A stretch of 64,000 nucleotides of DNA from Pectobacterium wasabiae CFBP 3304. GTDB taxonomy: Bacteria > Pseudomonadota > Gammaproteobacteria > Enterobacterales > Enterobacteriaceae. Both the position numbers and the translations under genes were made by a program. The stretch is taken from positions 3,038,001-3,102,000 of the forward strand of contig NZ_CP015750.1 of assembly GCF_001742185.1 (NCBI RefSeq), in the 5' to 3' direction. The notes under the pieces were generated by a model. That model was given only the letters and a program-made list of their open reading frames with translations. It was not told where the DNA came from and searched no databases. The stretch's first letter is position 1; the number at the start of each line of letters is the position of its first letter. This document shows, in pieces, positions 49,406 through 58,484 of this stretch.

Positions 49406-49960
49406 ATGGCACTAAAAGCAACGGTTTACAAAGCAGTAATCAATATCGCCGATATGGATCGGAATTTTTTCCACGATGCGAACCTGACGATAGCGCAGCA
49501 TCCCTCTGAAACTGAGCAACGGATGATGCTGCGGCTTTTAGCGTGGATCTGTCATGCTGATGAAAATTTGCGCTTTACCAAAGGGCTTAGCGCAGATGAC
49601 GAGCCAGAAATCTGGCGACGTAATGATACGATGGAGCTGGAGTTGTGGATTGAACTAGGTTTACCTGATGAAAAACGGCTCAAAAAAGCCTGCAACCAGT
49701 CTCGTTCTGTGGTGCTGTATGCCTACAGCGAGCGTGCAGCACTGGTTTGGTGGAGCGCCATATCGGGTAAAGTTTCTGGGTACAAGAATCTAGCTGTCCG
49801 CTTTTTAGATGATAATCAACTGGCTCAGATTGCCGGGCTGGTCCAGCGCACCATGTCATTGCAGGCAACGATCCAGGACGGCACGATCTGGCTGTCTGAC
49901 GATAAGAATAGTCTTGAAATAGCATTTTCTGAGTGGAAAATTCCTCTGACTCAGGGATGA
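49406..49960 (+). CDS. yaeQ: YaeQ family protein
   Basis: A 184-residue protein with the YaeQ start [20 protein letters not shown], the block [20 protein letters not shown], and a C-terminal [20 protein letters not shown]. The fold is related to PD-(D/E)XK nucleases, but no catalytic function is established. The start with GAGGT upstream is preferred; the frame is open for 67 codons before it, in sequence that looks like the yaeP-yaeQ intergenic region. It lies between rof-yaeP and nlpE, as in Escherichia. Confidence 0.93.
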   Translation: MALKATVYKAVINIADMDRNFFHDANLTIAQHPSETEQRMMLRLLAWICHADENLRFTKGLSADDEPEIWRRNDTMELELWIELGLPDEKRLKKACNQSRSVVLYAYSERAALVWWSAISGKVSGYKNLAVRFLDDNQLAQIAGLVQRTMSLQATIQDGTIWLSDDKNSLEIAFSEWKIPLTQG

Positions 49961-50028
49961 TAACGCGTTGGGTATGTTCCAGCACATTGAGTAAGAATGG
50001 GAAAACAGGACAGAGGGACAGAAAAATA

Positions 50029-50718
50029 ATGATGAAAAAACTGGCTATCGGTGTGCTGTTGATGGCGGGGGTTTCTGGATTGATCGGGTGCCATACCCGC
50101 TCACAAGTTCAGGAAGAGCCCCTTACGCCCATGGCGCAAAGCTATCGCGGTGTTTTGCCTTGTGCGGACTGTGAAGGGGTTGATACGTCACTATTTTTGG
50201 AAAAAGATGGGACGTTTATTCTGCACAAGCAGTATAAGACGACCCTGCCAGGAGAGAACGTTTTCGCTGCCTATGGTCAGTGGCGTCGCACGGCCGATAA
50301 GCTGGTGCTGACGGAACGTTCAGGCGAAAAACATTACTTCCGTCCGGTTGATAAAGGTCTGGAGTTGTTGGATGAACAAGGGCAGCCCATCAATTCGCCG
50401 CTTCCTCGTCAATTAACGGTGTCCGAACAACCGCTGCCCAAAACGCCGATGCTGATGAAGGGGATGTACCGCTATATGGCGGATGTCGCGACGTTTTCGG
50501 ATTGTGCGACGGGAAAAACCTTCGTGATGGAAGATAGTGCCGAGCTGGAAAGACAATATTTTCGTATAAGGAATACAGCCGGACAGGCGGTACTGCTTGT
50601 TCTCCCTGCTCATTTTGCCGTTATTCCGTCGATGGAAGAAGGCCAAATGGTGAAGGCCGTGGTGCCTGATGGTAAAAATAAAGCCCTGATGAACGCAGAT
50701 CTAAACTGCGATTCATAG
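50029..50718 (+). CDS. nlpE: Envelope stress lipoprotein NlpE (CutF)
   Basis: A 229-residue lipoprotein that reports surface contact and lipoprotein or redox faults to the CpxA sensor. The lipobox is SGLIGC, with Cys21 lipidated; the N-terminal domain has the CXXC motif in RGVLPCADCEGVDTSLFLEKDG, and the C-terminal part is an OB-like domain (VLPAHFAVIPSMEEGQMVKA). Two adjacent ATGs can serve as start. The CXXC pair of the C-terminal domain described in Escherichia appears here as single cysteines at FSDCATGK and LNCDS near the end. Confidence 0.93.
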   Translation: MMKKLAIGVLLMAGVSGLIGCHTRSQVQEEPLTPMAQSYRGVLPCADCEGVDTSLFLEKDGTFILHKQYKTTLPGENVFAAYGQWRRTADKLVLTERSGEKHYFRPVDKGLELLDEQGQPINSPLPRQLTVSEQPLPKTPMLMKGMYRYMADVATFSDCATGKTFVMEDSAELERQYFRIRNTAGQAVLLVLPAHFAVIPSMEEGQMVKAVVPDGKNKALMNADLNCDS

Positions 50719-50738
50719 GCTAACGTGATGTTGAAAAG

Positions 50739-50765
50739 AAAAGGCACTGATTTCAGTGCCTTTTT
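50739..50765. terminator. Terminator between nlpE and mutS
   Basis: AAGGCACTGA and TCAGTGCCTT form a 10-bp perfect stem with a two-base loop flanked by A and T runs, suiting both converging genes. Confidence 0.92.
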
Positions 50766-50794
50766 GCTATCGATATCCCCCATTCTAACTCGCG

Positions 50795-53359
50795 TTAGAG
50801 CATTTTCTTTAGCTGATACAACCAATCCAACGCCTGACGTGGCGTGAGCGCATCAGGGTCGATGGCTTCCAGCGCTTCCATCGCTGGTGACGGCTCATCA
50901 TTGCTCAGTAGCGCCAACTGCGCACCATCGATATGGCTGGATGACGCATTATTCGATAACGTTTCCAGCTCCTTCAGCTTCTGACGAGCGCGTTTAATCA
51001 CTTCTTTTGGTACACCTGCCAGTGCCGCGACAGCTAGACCATAACTTTTGCTGGCTGCTCCGTCTTGTACGCTGTGCATGAAGGCGATGGTATCGCCGTG
51101 TTCACGCGCATCTAAATGCACATTCACTACCCCTTCCATTTTTTCCGGCAGGGTAGTCAGCTCAAAGTAGTGTGTTGCAAACAGCGTCATGGCTTTGATG
51201 CGGTTCGCCAGATTCTCAGCGCAGGCCCAGGCTAGCGACAAACCGTCATAGGTTGAGGTGCCACGGCCTATTTCGTCCATCAGTACCAGACTGTTTTCCG
51301 TGGCGTTGTGCAGAATATTCGCTGTTTCCGTCATTTCTACCATAAAGGTCGAACGACCGGATGCCAGATCGTCTGCGGCACCCACGCGGGTGAAAATACG
51401 ATCGACGGGGCCAATGACCGCCTGATCCGCAGGCACGAAGCAGCCGATATGCGCCATCAGTACAATCAGTGCAGCCTGACGCATATAGGTACTTTTCCCC
51501 CCCATGTTGGGGCCGGTAATAATCAGCATACGACGCTGTGGCGATAGCGACAGGGGGTTCGAAATAAACGGCTCACGCAGTACTTGCTCTACGACAGGGT
51601 GACGACCGCCCGTGATTTTGATGCCGGGTTTATCACTCAGCGTTGGGCAGACGTAATTCAACGTATCGGCACGCTCGGCCAGGTTCGCCAGTACATCCAG
51701 CTCGGCTAATGCTGTTGCACTCTGCTGAAGCTCTGCCAGATGAGGCAGCATCAGATCGAAAAGCTCATCGTAGAGTGCTTTTTCCAGCGCCAGCGCCTTA
51801 CCCTTCGAGGTCAGAACCTTGTCTTCGTATTCTTTTAGTTCGGGAATGATATAGCGTTCGGCATTTTTTAGCGTCTGGCGACGGACGTAGTGGATCGGCA
51901 CCAGATGGCTCTGACCTCGGCTAACTTGAATGTAATAGCCGTGCACACCATTGAAGCCGACTTTCAGCGTATCAAGCCCCAGTTTTTCACGTTCGCGAAT
52001 TTCCAGACGGTCCAGATAATCGCTGGCTCCGTCAGCCAACGCACGCCACTCATCCAATTCTGCATGGTAGCCCGGCGCGATGACCCCGCCGTCGCGTACC
52101 AGCACGGGTGGTGCTTCGACAACGGCGCGTTCCAGCAAATCACGCAGTTCATCAAATTGGCCAATCAGGCTGACCAAACGGCGAACGGAGTCGGTCTCCA
52201 ACGGCGCAAGCTGTTCACGAATAGCGGGAAACTGCTGGAAAGCATGGCGCATACGCGCGAGATCGCGTGGGCGTGCTGTGCGTAAAGCAAGGCGTGCCAG
52301 AATACGTTCCAGATCGCCGACCTGCCGCATATAGGGTTGTAGGTCGGGCGTGATCTCCTGCAACGCACTGATAGCCTGTTGGCGCTGTTTGAGCGCATCA
52401 ATATCGCGACTAGGCATGTGGATCCAGCGCTTCAGCATCCGGCTTCCCATTGCCGTCACGGTGCAGTCCAACACGGCAGCCAGCGTATTTTCCACACCGC
52501 CGGACAGATTTTGCGTCAATTCAAGGTTACGGCGTGTGGCCGCATCCATGATGATGCCGTCCTGCTGGCGTTCCATCGTAATACCGCGAATATGCGGCAG
52601 GGAAGTTCGCTGTGTGTCTTTCGCGTATTGCAGCAGGCATCCTGCTGCCCGCAGCGCGAGCTTCGCCTGCTCTACGCCAAAACCAGTCAGATCGCGGGTA
52701 CCAAATTGCAGGTTAAGCTGCTGGCGTGCGGTATCGGGTTCAAATTCCCACAGCGGACGACGGCGGAGCCCATGGCGATTTTCGATCAAATCCATGGACT
52801 CAAAGGACTCTGGATAGAGCAATTCTGCCGGATTGGTGCGCTGTAGCTCGGCTGCCATGGTTTCCCGATCCGCCGGTTCGCTCACGCGGAAACGTCCAGA
52901 GCTGATGTCCAGCGTGGCGTAACCAAACCCCCGACCGTCCTGCCAGATTGCTGCCAGCAGGTTATCCTGCTTTTCCTGCAACAGGGCTTCGTCGCTGATG
53001 GTTCCCGGCGTGACGATACGCACGACTTTACGTTCCACTGGTCCCTTGCTGGTGGCCGGATCGCCGATCTGTTCGCAGATTGCGACGGATTCACCCATTT
53101 GCACCAGTCTGGCGAGGTAGTTCTCAACAGCATGATGAGGAACACCCGCCATCGGGATCGGTTCCCCTGCGGAAGCGCCGCGTTTCGTCAGCGAAATATC
53201 CAACAGTTGAGAAGCCCGTTTGGCATCGTCATAGAACAGCTCGTAAAAATCGCCCATGCGGTAAAACAGCAGGATTTCTGGATGCTCAGCCTTTAGCCTA
53301 AAGTACTGTTGCATCATCGGCGTGTGGGCGGTGAAGTCCTTCTCTGTGGCTTCATTCAT
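50795..53359 (-). CDS. mutS: DNA mismatch repair protein MutS
   Basis: An 854-residue mismatch recognition ATPase. The N-terminal mismatch-binding motif is [16 protein letters not shown] near residue 33; the Walker A is [15 protein letters not shown] near residue 614, and later motifs are [15 protein letters not shown] and [11 protein letters not shown]-terminal tail with tetramerisation helices is present. I start at the ATG giving [14 protein letters not shown], which fits the Escherichia length; an ATG 28 codons earlier is unlikely. Gene content on its upstream side differs between enterobacteria. Confidence 0.96.
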   Translation of the reverse strand: MNEATEKDFTAHTPMMQQYFRLKAEHPEILLFYRMGDFYELFYDDAKRASQLLDISLTKRGASAGEPIPMAGVPHHAVENYLARLVQMGESVAICEQIGDPATSKGPVERKVVRIVTPGTISDEALLQEKQDNLLAAIWQDGRGFGYATLDISSGRFRVSEPADRETMAAELQRTNPAELLYPESFESMDLIENRHGLRRRPLWEFEPDTARQQLNLQFGTRDLTGFGVEQAKLALRAAGCLLQYAKDTQRTSLPHIRGITMERQQDGIIMDAATRRNLELTQNLSGGVENTLAAVLDCTVTAMGSRMLKRWIHMPSRDIDALKQRQQAISALQEITPDLQPYMRQVGDLERILARLALRTARPRDLARMRHAFQQFPAIREQLAPLETDSVRRLVSLIGQFDELRDLLERAVVEAPPVLVRDGGVIAPGYHAELDEWRALADGASDYLDRLEIREREKLGLDTLKVGFNGVHGYYIQVSRGQSHLVPIHYVRRQTLKNAERYIIPELKEYEDKVLTSKGKALALEKALYDELFDLMLPHLAELQQSATALAELDVLANLAERADTLNYVCPTLSDKPGIKITGGRHPVVEQVLREPFISNPLSLSPQRRMLIITGPNMGGKSTYMRQAALIVLMAHIGCFVPADQAVIGPVDRIFTRVGAADDLASGRSTFMVEMTETANILHNATENSLVLMDEIGRGTSTYDGLSLAWACAENLANRIKAMTLFATHYFELTTLPEKMEGVVNVHLDAREHGDTIAFMHSVQDGAASKSYGLAVAALAGVPKEVIKRARQKLKELETLSNNASSSHIDGAQLALLSNDEPSPAMEALEAIDPDALTPRQALDWLYQLKKML

Positions 53360-53694
53360 ATTGATTTTACTCAGTCTTAACGCTTTTGTTCGTTCAGGTG
53401 ATGGCGCTGGGCTTAATGGTAAACCTTGCTGATGGCTCGCCACCTGAGCATTGAAATGGAATGCCAGAAGTATACTGACTGACAGATGAAAAACATCACC
53501 TACGAGTGCGCTATCTTACCATTGCTGGTCGTTATTTTGCGCCAGAGTGACGTTACCAGACTGAGATAAGGATGCGTATCCGATTTTTCTACTATTGATC
53601 GGAGGCGCGAGGAGACTCGCAAGTTTCTTGCAGCATCGGGTGTAGCAACTAGACTAATTATTCTGTAACACATTCGGAAGAAAGGAATCTGAGT
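53360..53694. other. Intergenic region between mutS and the decarboxylase remnant
   Basis: About 335 bp with no gene that I can support. It should contain the mutS promoter (minus strand) and remnants of sequence upstream of the lost decarboxylase gene. GGAGGCGCGAGGAGACTC near 53600 is purine-rich but is not followed by an open frame. Confidence 0.4.
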
Positions 53695-53805
53695 ATGGCA
53701 TTTGATGATTTACGTGGCTTTTTAAAAGCACTTATAGCAGAACAAGCCAGGCCAGAACGCGGCTGGCAATCCTGCTATCGAGGCTCTGAAATCATAATTA
53801 TTTAG
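53695..53805 (+). pseudogene. Remnant of a hydroxyarylic acid decarboxylase gene (UbiD family, BsdC/EcdC type)
   Basis: The 36-codon frame begins MAFDDLRGFLKAL, the N-terminus typical of non-oxidative 4-hydroxybenzoate/vanillate decarboxylase subunit C, with a good AAGGAA ribosome-binding site, but after about 14 codons the similarity stops and a stop codon follows soon. A complete protein of this type has about 475 residues. Some enterobacteria, such as Escherichia O157, carry the intact slyA-like/ecdB/ecdC/ecdD group beside mutS. This fragment therefore looks like the scar of a deletion of that operon. The identification rests on a short segment. Confidence 0.6.
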
Positions 53806-53878
53806 GATATCCATACATTGTCGGGAAGGGTTATGTGCTATGTTGGATTTCTCGTGATGATGATACGTCGCCTTCCCT

Positions 53879-55501
53879 ATGAGAAAGAACCTGTTAGCTT
53901 ATTTTCAAACGCTCTATTTTAAGAATGGTTTTTTCTTATTGTCTTCCAGCCTATTTTTTATCCTGGCTTTGTTTTTTGCGTTGGTACTTGAGGCTCATTC
54001 GACTTTCACACTCAAACAATTTGAAGGGGACGTGGAGACTTTTTCTAACCTCACGCTTGAACATGCTGGCGAAATAATGGTGCAGGCGACTTCCGCGCTG
54101 GATAGGTTAGAAGAATATAGTTTGCCCTATTGCGATAATTCTCACCTGGATATGCTCCGCAAGGCGGCTTACGACAATGATTATATTCAGGATGTGGTCT
54201 ATATCGACGGGAATCGGCCTCGCTGTTCTTCGATGCTGAACGACATTAATACCCTATTTCTTTCCGAGCCTGATTTTGTCTATAAAAACGCCTATGGGGT
54301 TTGGTATAACGTTGAAAGCCTGCTGAACCGTAATAAGAGAATGATTTACGTTGGCGCAACGCATCATTTTGTTGTGTTAAATCCGCGTTCATTTCTGGAT
54401 ATTCCCTCCCATAGCTATAATATCCGACGTGCATTGCTGGAAAGAAAAAAACAGAATGGGCAGATTATCTTGTCGGATTCGATCGATGGTAGCGCTTTTC
54501 CCCGACTGATAACGGGAGAAAATCGGGCCGATAGATTTTATATTGATAATAAGTATTATGTTCTGAAACCGTTATCAAACAGCGATCTTGCTCTGGCGGT
54601 GAGTGCTGATAAACCTGTGAGTACCGCACGCTACCTGACGATTTTTTTCTCTTTTCTGCCTCTTTTTCTTCTCCTTTCCCTGCTGCTTTCCGCGTTGATC
54701 TCTCGGCGAACACTGACTATCCAGAGCCCACGTTATGTTCTTAATCAGGCCTTGAAACGCAAAGAGTTCGAATTGCATTATCAGCCGATTATTGAACTGA
54801 ATACCGCACGGGTTGTGGGGTGTGAAGCGTTAATTCGCTGGTGTCATTCGGACGGGCGCGTAATTATGCCGGACTCTTTTATTCCCATGATTCGTCAGGT
54901 GGGGTTGATGAATGCACTGACGTTATACGTCATTGATGAGGCGTTAAAAACGGCCTGCGTACTGAAGAAAAATTATCCTGAGATGTTTGTTTCTATTAAT
55001 CTTGAGGCCGCGGAATTTGAAGATATTTCCATTTTCAATTATCTAGTGGAGTATATTGCCGTATGCGGTCTTGAAGGGACGAATATCAATGTCGAATTAA
55101 CCGAGTCATCAATGATCGAACCACAAAAGGCCGGATTGATGGTGGAATTGTACCAACAGAAAGGCATTGATGTCGCCATTGACGATTTTGGTACTGGGTA
55201 TGCCGGGCTGTCGTATCTTGAACGGGTCAAAGCCAATAAGCTTAAAATTGACAAATCTTTTGTCTGGAATATTAATAATCATTCACCTGGCGACATTGTA
55301 CTGTCTCATATCGTCAGCATGGCACATTGTCTTAACCAACAAATTGTTGCCGAAGGTGTCGAAACCCTGATTCAGGAAACCTACCTGAAAAGCCTTGGCG
55401 TAGCCTATGCACAGGGCTGGCTGTATTCCAAAGCGCTTACGCAAGAAGCATTAATTGCGTTTCTGGCAGCAAGGCGAGAAACGGTGTCAGACGGGCTGTA
55501 A
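53879..55501 (+). CDS. CSS-motif sensor EAL-domain cyclic di-GMP phosphodiesterase
   Basis: A 540-residue membrane protein. Helices near residues 16-38 and 251-273 frame a periplasmic sensor that carries the CSS motif (Cys116-Ser-Ser in RPRCSSM) and a second Cys85, a pair that can form a disulfide as in PdeB/PdeC-type proteins controlled by DsbA/DsbB. The cytoplasmic EAL domain looks active: E316-A-L in GCEALIRW, Asn374 in SINLEA, VELTES, DDFGTG at 435-440, Lys457 in KLKIDKSF and VAEGVET. It should degrade c-di-GMP to pGpG. It stands alone, next to the decarboxylase scar. Confidence 0.9.
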   Translation: MRKNLLAYFQTLYFKNGFFLLSSSLFFILALFFALVLEAHSTFTLKQFEGDVETFSNLTLEHAGEIMVQATSALDRLEEYSLPYCDNSHLDMLRKAAYDNDYIQDVVYIDGNRPRCSSMLNDINTLFLSEPDFVYKNAYGVWYNVESLLNRNKRMIYVGATHHFVVLNPRSFLDIPSHSYNIRRALLERKKQNGQIILSDSIDGSAFPRLITGENRADRFYIDNKYYVLKPLSNSDLALAVSADKPVSTARYLTIFFSFLPLFLLLSLLLSALISRRTLTIQSPRYVLNQALKRKEFELHYQPIIELNTARVVGCEALIRWCHSDGRVIMPDSFIPMIRQVGLMNALTLYVIDEALKTACVLKKNYPEMFVSINLEAAEFEDISIFNYLVEYIAVCGLEGTNINVELTESSMIEPQKAGLMVELYQQKGIDVAIDDFGTGYAGLSYLERVKANKLKIDKSFVWNINNHSPGDIVLSHIVSMAHCLNQQIVAEGVETLIQETYLKSLGVAYAQGWLYSKALTQEALIAFLAARRETVSDGL

Positions 55502-55621
55502 AGTCGCGATAAACTCAGCTTCACTATTAAAAACAGTCATAAAAGGGTAAAATATCGGAAATAAGGTGATTACCTAATGATATTTATTGCTTTTTTATTG
55601 TGAATTTTTCAGGAGTTTATC

Positions 55622-55963
55622 ATGCAACAGTTACCTCATTGTCCGAAATGCAGTTCTGAATATACCTGGCAAGAGGGCGAAATGCTTAACTGCCCTGAAT
55701 GCGGGAATGAGTGGTCGGCGGCAGGCGATGTACCAGCGCAGGATGATGTGTTAGTGGTAAAAGATGCCAATGGCAACCTGCTGGCGGATGGCGATACGGT
55801 GACGGTCATTAAAGATCTGAAAGTCAAAGGCAGTTCGACCCCACTGAAAATCGGCACCCGCGTGAAAGGGATTCGCTTGGTAGAAGGCGATCACAACATT
55901 GATTGTAAAATCGACGGTTTTGGTCCGATGAAACTGAAATCCGAATTTGTGAAGAAAAACTGA
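55622..55963 (+). CDS. yjdM: PhnA/YjdM family zinc-ribbon protein
   Basis: A 113-residue cytoplasmic protein. An N-terminal zinc ribbon (CPKC near residue 7 and CPEC near residue 24) precedes the PhnA domain [20 protein letters not shown] and ends [14 protein letters not shown]. Escherichia YjdM, formerly called PhnA, is not part of phosphonate breakdown, and its role is unclear. No phosphonate genes lie nearby. GGAG is positioned upstream of the ATG. Confidence 0.92.
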   Translation: MQQLPHCPKCSSEYTWQEGEMLNCPECGNEWSAAGDVPAQDDVLVVKDANGNLLADGDTVTVIKDLKVKGSSTPLKIGTRVKGIRLVEGDHNIDCKIDGFGPMKLKSEFVKKN

Positions 55964-55978
55964 TTCAGGTGTGATGAC

Positions 55979-56018
55979 GCGCGTCGGTTTCCCCTCTGGT
56001 CGACGCGCGGCACTTTTT
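55979..56018 (+). terminator. Hairpin after the PhnA-type gene
   Basis: GCGCGTCG and CGACGCGC form an 8-bp stem with a 14-base loop; a five-T run follows after five bases. The distance to the T run makes terminator function uncertain. Confidence 0.5.
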
Positions 56019-56099
56019 CACCTCTGGCTGGTTTTTTCACATCAGACAATCCTTTACCATAGCTGATATTGATTTCTTACCTGGCTATACGGATATCTG

Positions 56100-57173
56100 A
56101 TGCGTCATTTGGTTCGTTTTCTCCCTCTGCTCGTTTTGCTCTCTGCCTGTAGCAGTCAGCCGGCTCCCCCCCCTCCCGCAGAGGCACCTTCGGGTAATCC
56201 TTTCAAAGGCGATTTCCTGCTTGAACCTGTACACAATGTCCATCCGCTAGGCGGCGATTTTGCGACTAACCCAGCGACTGCACGGTTTGTCGATAAAATG
56301 GTGCTGGACCACGGTTTTAATCGCCAGCAACTGCATGATGTGCTGGTTCAGTCGAAAAGTCTGGACTGGGTGATCCGTCTGATGGATAAGCAAGCCCCGA
56401 CATCTCGACCCCCTTCAGGGCCGAACGGTGCCTGGAACCGCTACCGTAATCAGTTTATTACGCCAGATAACGTGCAGAACGGCGTAGCGTTCTGGAATCA
56501 ATATCAGGATGCACTACAGCGTGCCCAGAACATTTATGGCGTTCCGCCTGAGATCATCGTTGGCATTATTGGCGTTGAAACCCGCTGGGGCCGAGTGATG
56601 GGTAAAACGCGCATCATTGATGCCCTGGCAACGCTGGCGTTTGATTACCCGCGACGTGCCGATTACTTTGCGGGCGAGCTGGAAACTTTCCTGCTGATGG
56701 CGCGTAAAGAAGGCAACGATCCGCTCAGCCTGCGTGGCTCTTACGCTGGTGCGATGGGCTACGGGCAGTTTATGCCTTCATCCTTCAAGAATTACGCGGT
56801 GGATTTTGATGGCAACGGACATACCAACCTGTGGGATCCGGTGGATGCGATTGGCAGCGTCGCCAATTATTTCAAAGCGCACGGCTGGGTGAAGGGCGCG
56901 CCTGTCGCGGTGCAAGCAAACGGTCAGGCGCCGCTGCTCCCGAACGGTTTTAATACCCGTTACTCGCTCACTGAACTTCAGGCTGCGGGGTTGGCACCAC
57001 AGCATTCGTTGGCGGGATACAGTGAAGCTAGCCTGCTACGGCTGGACATCGGCACGGGTTATCAATACTGGTACGGATTGCCGAACTTCTATGCCATCAC
57101 GCGCTACAACCACAGCACGCACTACGCGATGGCAGTATGGCAACTCGGTGAGGCTGTAGGCCGCGCGCGCTAA
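56100..57173 (+). CDS. mltB: Membrane-bound lytic murein transglycosylase B
   Basis: A 357-residue outer-membrane lipoprotein that cleaves peptidoglycan with 1,6-anhydro product formation. The lipobox is LLSAC with Cys17 lipidated, followed by a proline-rich linker. The catalytic Glu is Glu160 in GIIGVETRWGRVMGK, and the lysozyme-like core continues with YAGAMGYGQFMPSSFKNYAVD and WDPVDAIGSVANYF. The lengths fit the MltB family (family 3). A hairpin with T-rich tail follows the stop, and then the unusual hairpin array. Confidence 0.95.
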   Translation: MRHLVRFLPLLVLLSACSSQPAPPPPAEAPSGNPFKGDFLLEPVHNVHPLGGDFATNPATARFVDKMVLDHGFNRQQLHDVLVQSKSLDWVIRLMDKQAPTSRPPSGPNGAWNRYRNQFITPDNVQNGVAFWNQYQDALQRAQNIYGVPPEIIVGIIGVETRWGRVMGKTRIIDALATLAFDYPRRADYFAGELETFLLMARKEGNDPLSLRGSYAGAMGYGQFMPSSFKNYAVDFDGNGHTNLWDPVDAIGSVANYFKAHGWVKGAPVAVQANGQAPLLPNGFNTRYSLTELQAAGLAPQHSLAGYSEASLLRLDIGTGYQYWYGLPNFYAITRYNHSTHYAMAVWQLGEAVGRAR

Positions 57174-57181
57174 GATATTTG

Positions 57182-57215
57182 CGGATACTGCTTATGCTGT
57201 ATCCGTCTTCTCTTT
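57182..57215 (+). terminator. Probable terminator of mltB
   Basis: CGGATAC and GTATCCG form a 7-bp stem with a ten-base loop, followed by the T-rich TCTTCTCTTT. Confidence 0.7.
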
Positions 57216-57296
57216 CGCAAGGGCAACTCCTTATACACAATGTAAGAATGCCATCGGGTCTGGCTGTTATCCGGCGTAAGAAATTATGCTGAGGAG

Positions 57297-57600
57297 ATAG
57301 CAGGCTTAGGATGAGCCGCATGGATGCGGCTCAAGCTTGCGCCACGTCGGACAAAAACGTCAGAGACGTTTTTGAACAGCACTTGTGCTGGCCCGAAGGG
57401 CGAGTCCCATTTATGGGGCGAGTAAACGTGTCGCAAGCGGTCCGTTAAGTCTGATACCGACGAAGGCATCGCGCAGCGATATAATTTAGCCGGAAGCCAG
57501 GGTTCACAGGGCGGCGGCGACTGAGCGCCCTGCGTCGGGCGCGTGCTACGAGGTAGCATGAGAATAGCGATATTGTTGCGCACGAAACGGTCTCTGAGCC
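57297..57600. repeat. Dense array of short hairpins, possible dispersed element or structured RNA
   Basis: Between mltB and the exporter gene lie at least eight short inverted repeats packed end to end: GAGCCGCAT/ATGCGGCTC at 57313, AAAAACGTC/GACGTTTTT at 57353, CAGCAC/GTGCTG at 57377, GCCC/GGGC at 57391, CCCAT/ATGGG at 57406, ATCGC/GCGAT near 57467, CAGGGCG/CGCCCTG at about 57507, and TGCTAC/GTAGCA near 57543. Loops are two to four bases except for the seventh. Neither strand has a credible protein. The remaining part of the gap, up to 57758, shows nothing I recognise apart from the leader of the next gene. From the look of it this is a mobile or dispersed noncoding element, but only one copy is visible. 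Confidence 0.6.
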
Positions 57601-57758
57601 TGCATAAATATGTGACTCCGAGAATCCCAATCCTTCCTTTATCTCCAATTTCCCCTGAATCAACCTCAATAAAATCCGCATAGACACCAGCAGTGCCCTC
57701 ATTGGACTATTCCTGCGTAGGGTTCTTCCTACTATGACGTTGCAAACCGAGGCAATAA

Positions 57759-58484
57759 ATGACGACGATGATAGCGGTGTTCCTGCTGGCTGGCGTGGTG
57801 AAAGGCGTGATTGGCCTGGGATTGCCAACAATCGCCATGGGTCTGTTAACGCTGGTGATGCCCGCAGCCAGTGCGGCAGGGCTGCTGATTATTCCGTCGC
57901 TGGTGACCAACATTTGGCAACTCGTCTGCGGCCCTGCCTTTCTCAGCCTGATTAAGCGGTTTTGGTCGCTATTTGTCGGCATTATTATTGGGACGTTCTG
58001 GAACGGACTACCTGCGCTAACGTCATCATCGTCATGGACGAGCGCGGCGCTCGGCGGCATTTTGGTGGTTTACGGCCTGTGGGGCATTGTGGCAACCACC
58101 TTGCCGCAGCCAGGTCGTCATGAAATTTGGCTCTCGCCGCTGGTGGGCTACATCACGGGTGCAATCACAGCGGCAACGGGGGTTTTCGTGATTCCCGCCG
58201 TGCCTTACTTGCAATGCCTGCGGCTCAATAAAAACGATCTGGTTCAGGCATTGGGACTGGCGTTTACCGTCTCTACACTGGGGCTGGCGTTACAGCTTAT
58301 GCGGGGGATTGGGCTAGAGGGCATCGATCTCTGGCAGTCGATGCTGGTGCTAGTTCCTGCTCTGTTGGGCATGATGATTGGGCAACGCTTGCGCCATGTT
58401 ATTAGCGAACCAGTTTTCCGGCGCTGCTTCTTTATCGGGCTGATTGCGTTGGGTGGGTACATGGCGGCACGCGGGCTGCTCTAA
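57759..58484 (+). CDS. TauE/SafE family sulfite/sulfur-compound exporter
   Basis: A 241-residue polytopic membrane protein with about seven or eight helices and the duplicated family pattern GVVKGVIGLGLPTIAMGLL near the N-terminus and TGAITAATGVFVIPAVPYLQ in the second half. Members export sulfite, sulfonates or related anions, often from sulfonate or organic acid metabolism; the substrate here is unknown. It converges on the following LysR-type gene with a four-base overlap of the stops. That regulator is a natural candidate for its control, though a divergent layout is more usual. Confidence 0.88.
   Translation: MTTMIAVFLLAGVVKGVIGLGLPTIAMGLLTLVMPAASAAGLLIIPSLVTNIWQLVCGPAFLSLIKRFWSLFVGIIIGTFWNGLPALTSSSSWTSAALGGILVVYGLWGIVATTLPQPGRHEIWLSPLVGYITGAITAATGVFVIPAVPYLQCLRLNKNDLVQALGLAFTVSTLGLALQLMRGIGLEGIDLWQSMLVLVPALLGMMIGQRLRHVISEPVFRRCFFIGLIALGGYMAARGLL

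Noticed and set aside
57284..57583. 99-codon open frame on the minus strand across the hairpin array
   Set aside because: It is made of the inverted repeats themselves, has no ribosome-binding site or domain, and looks like translated noncoding sequence.
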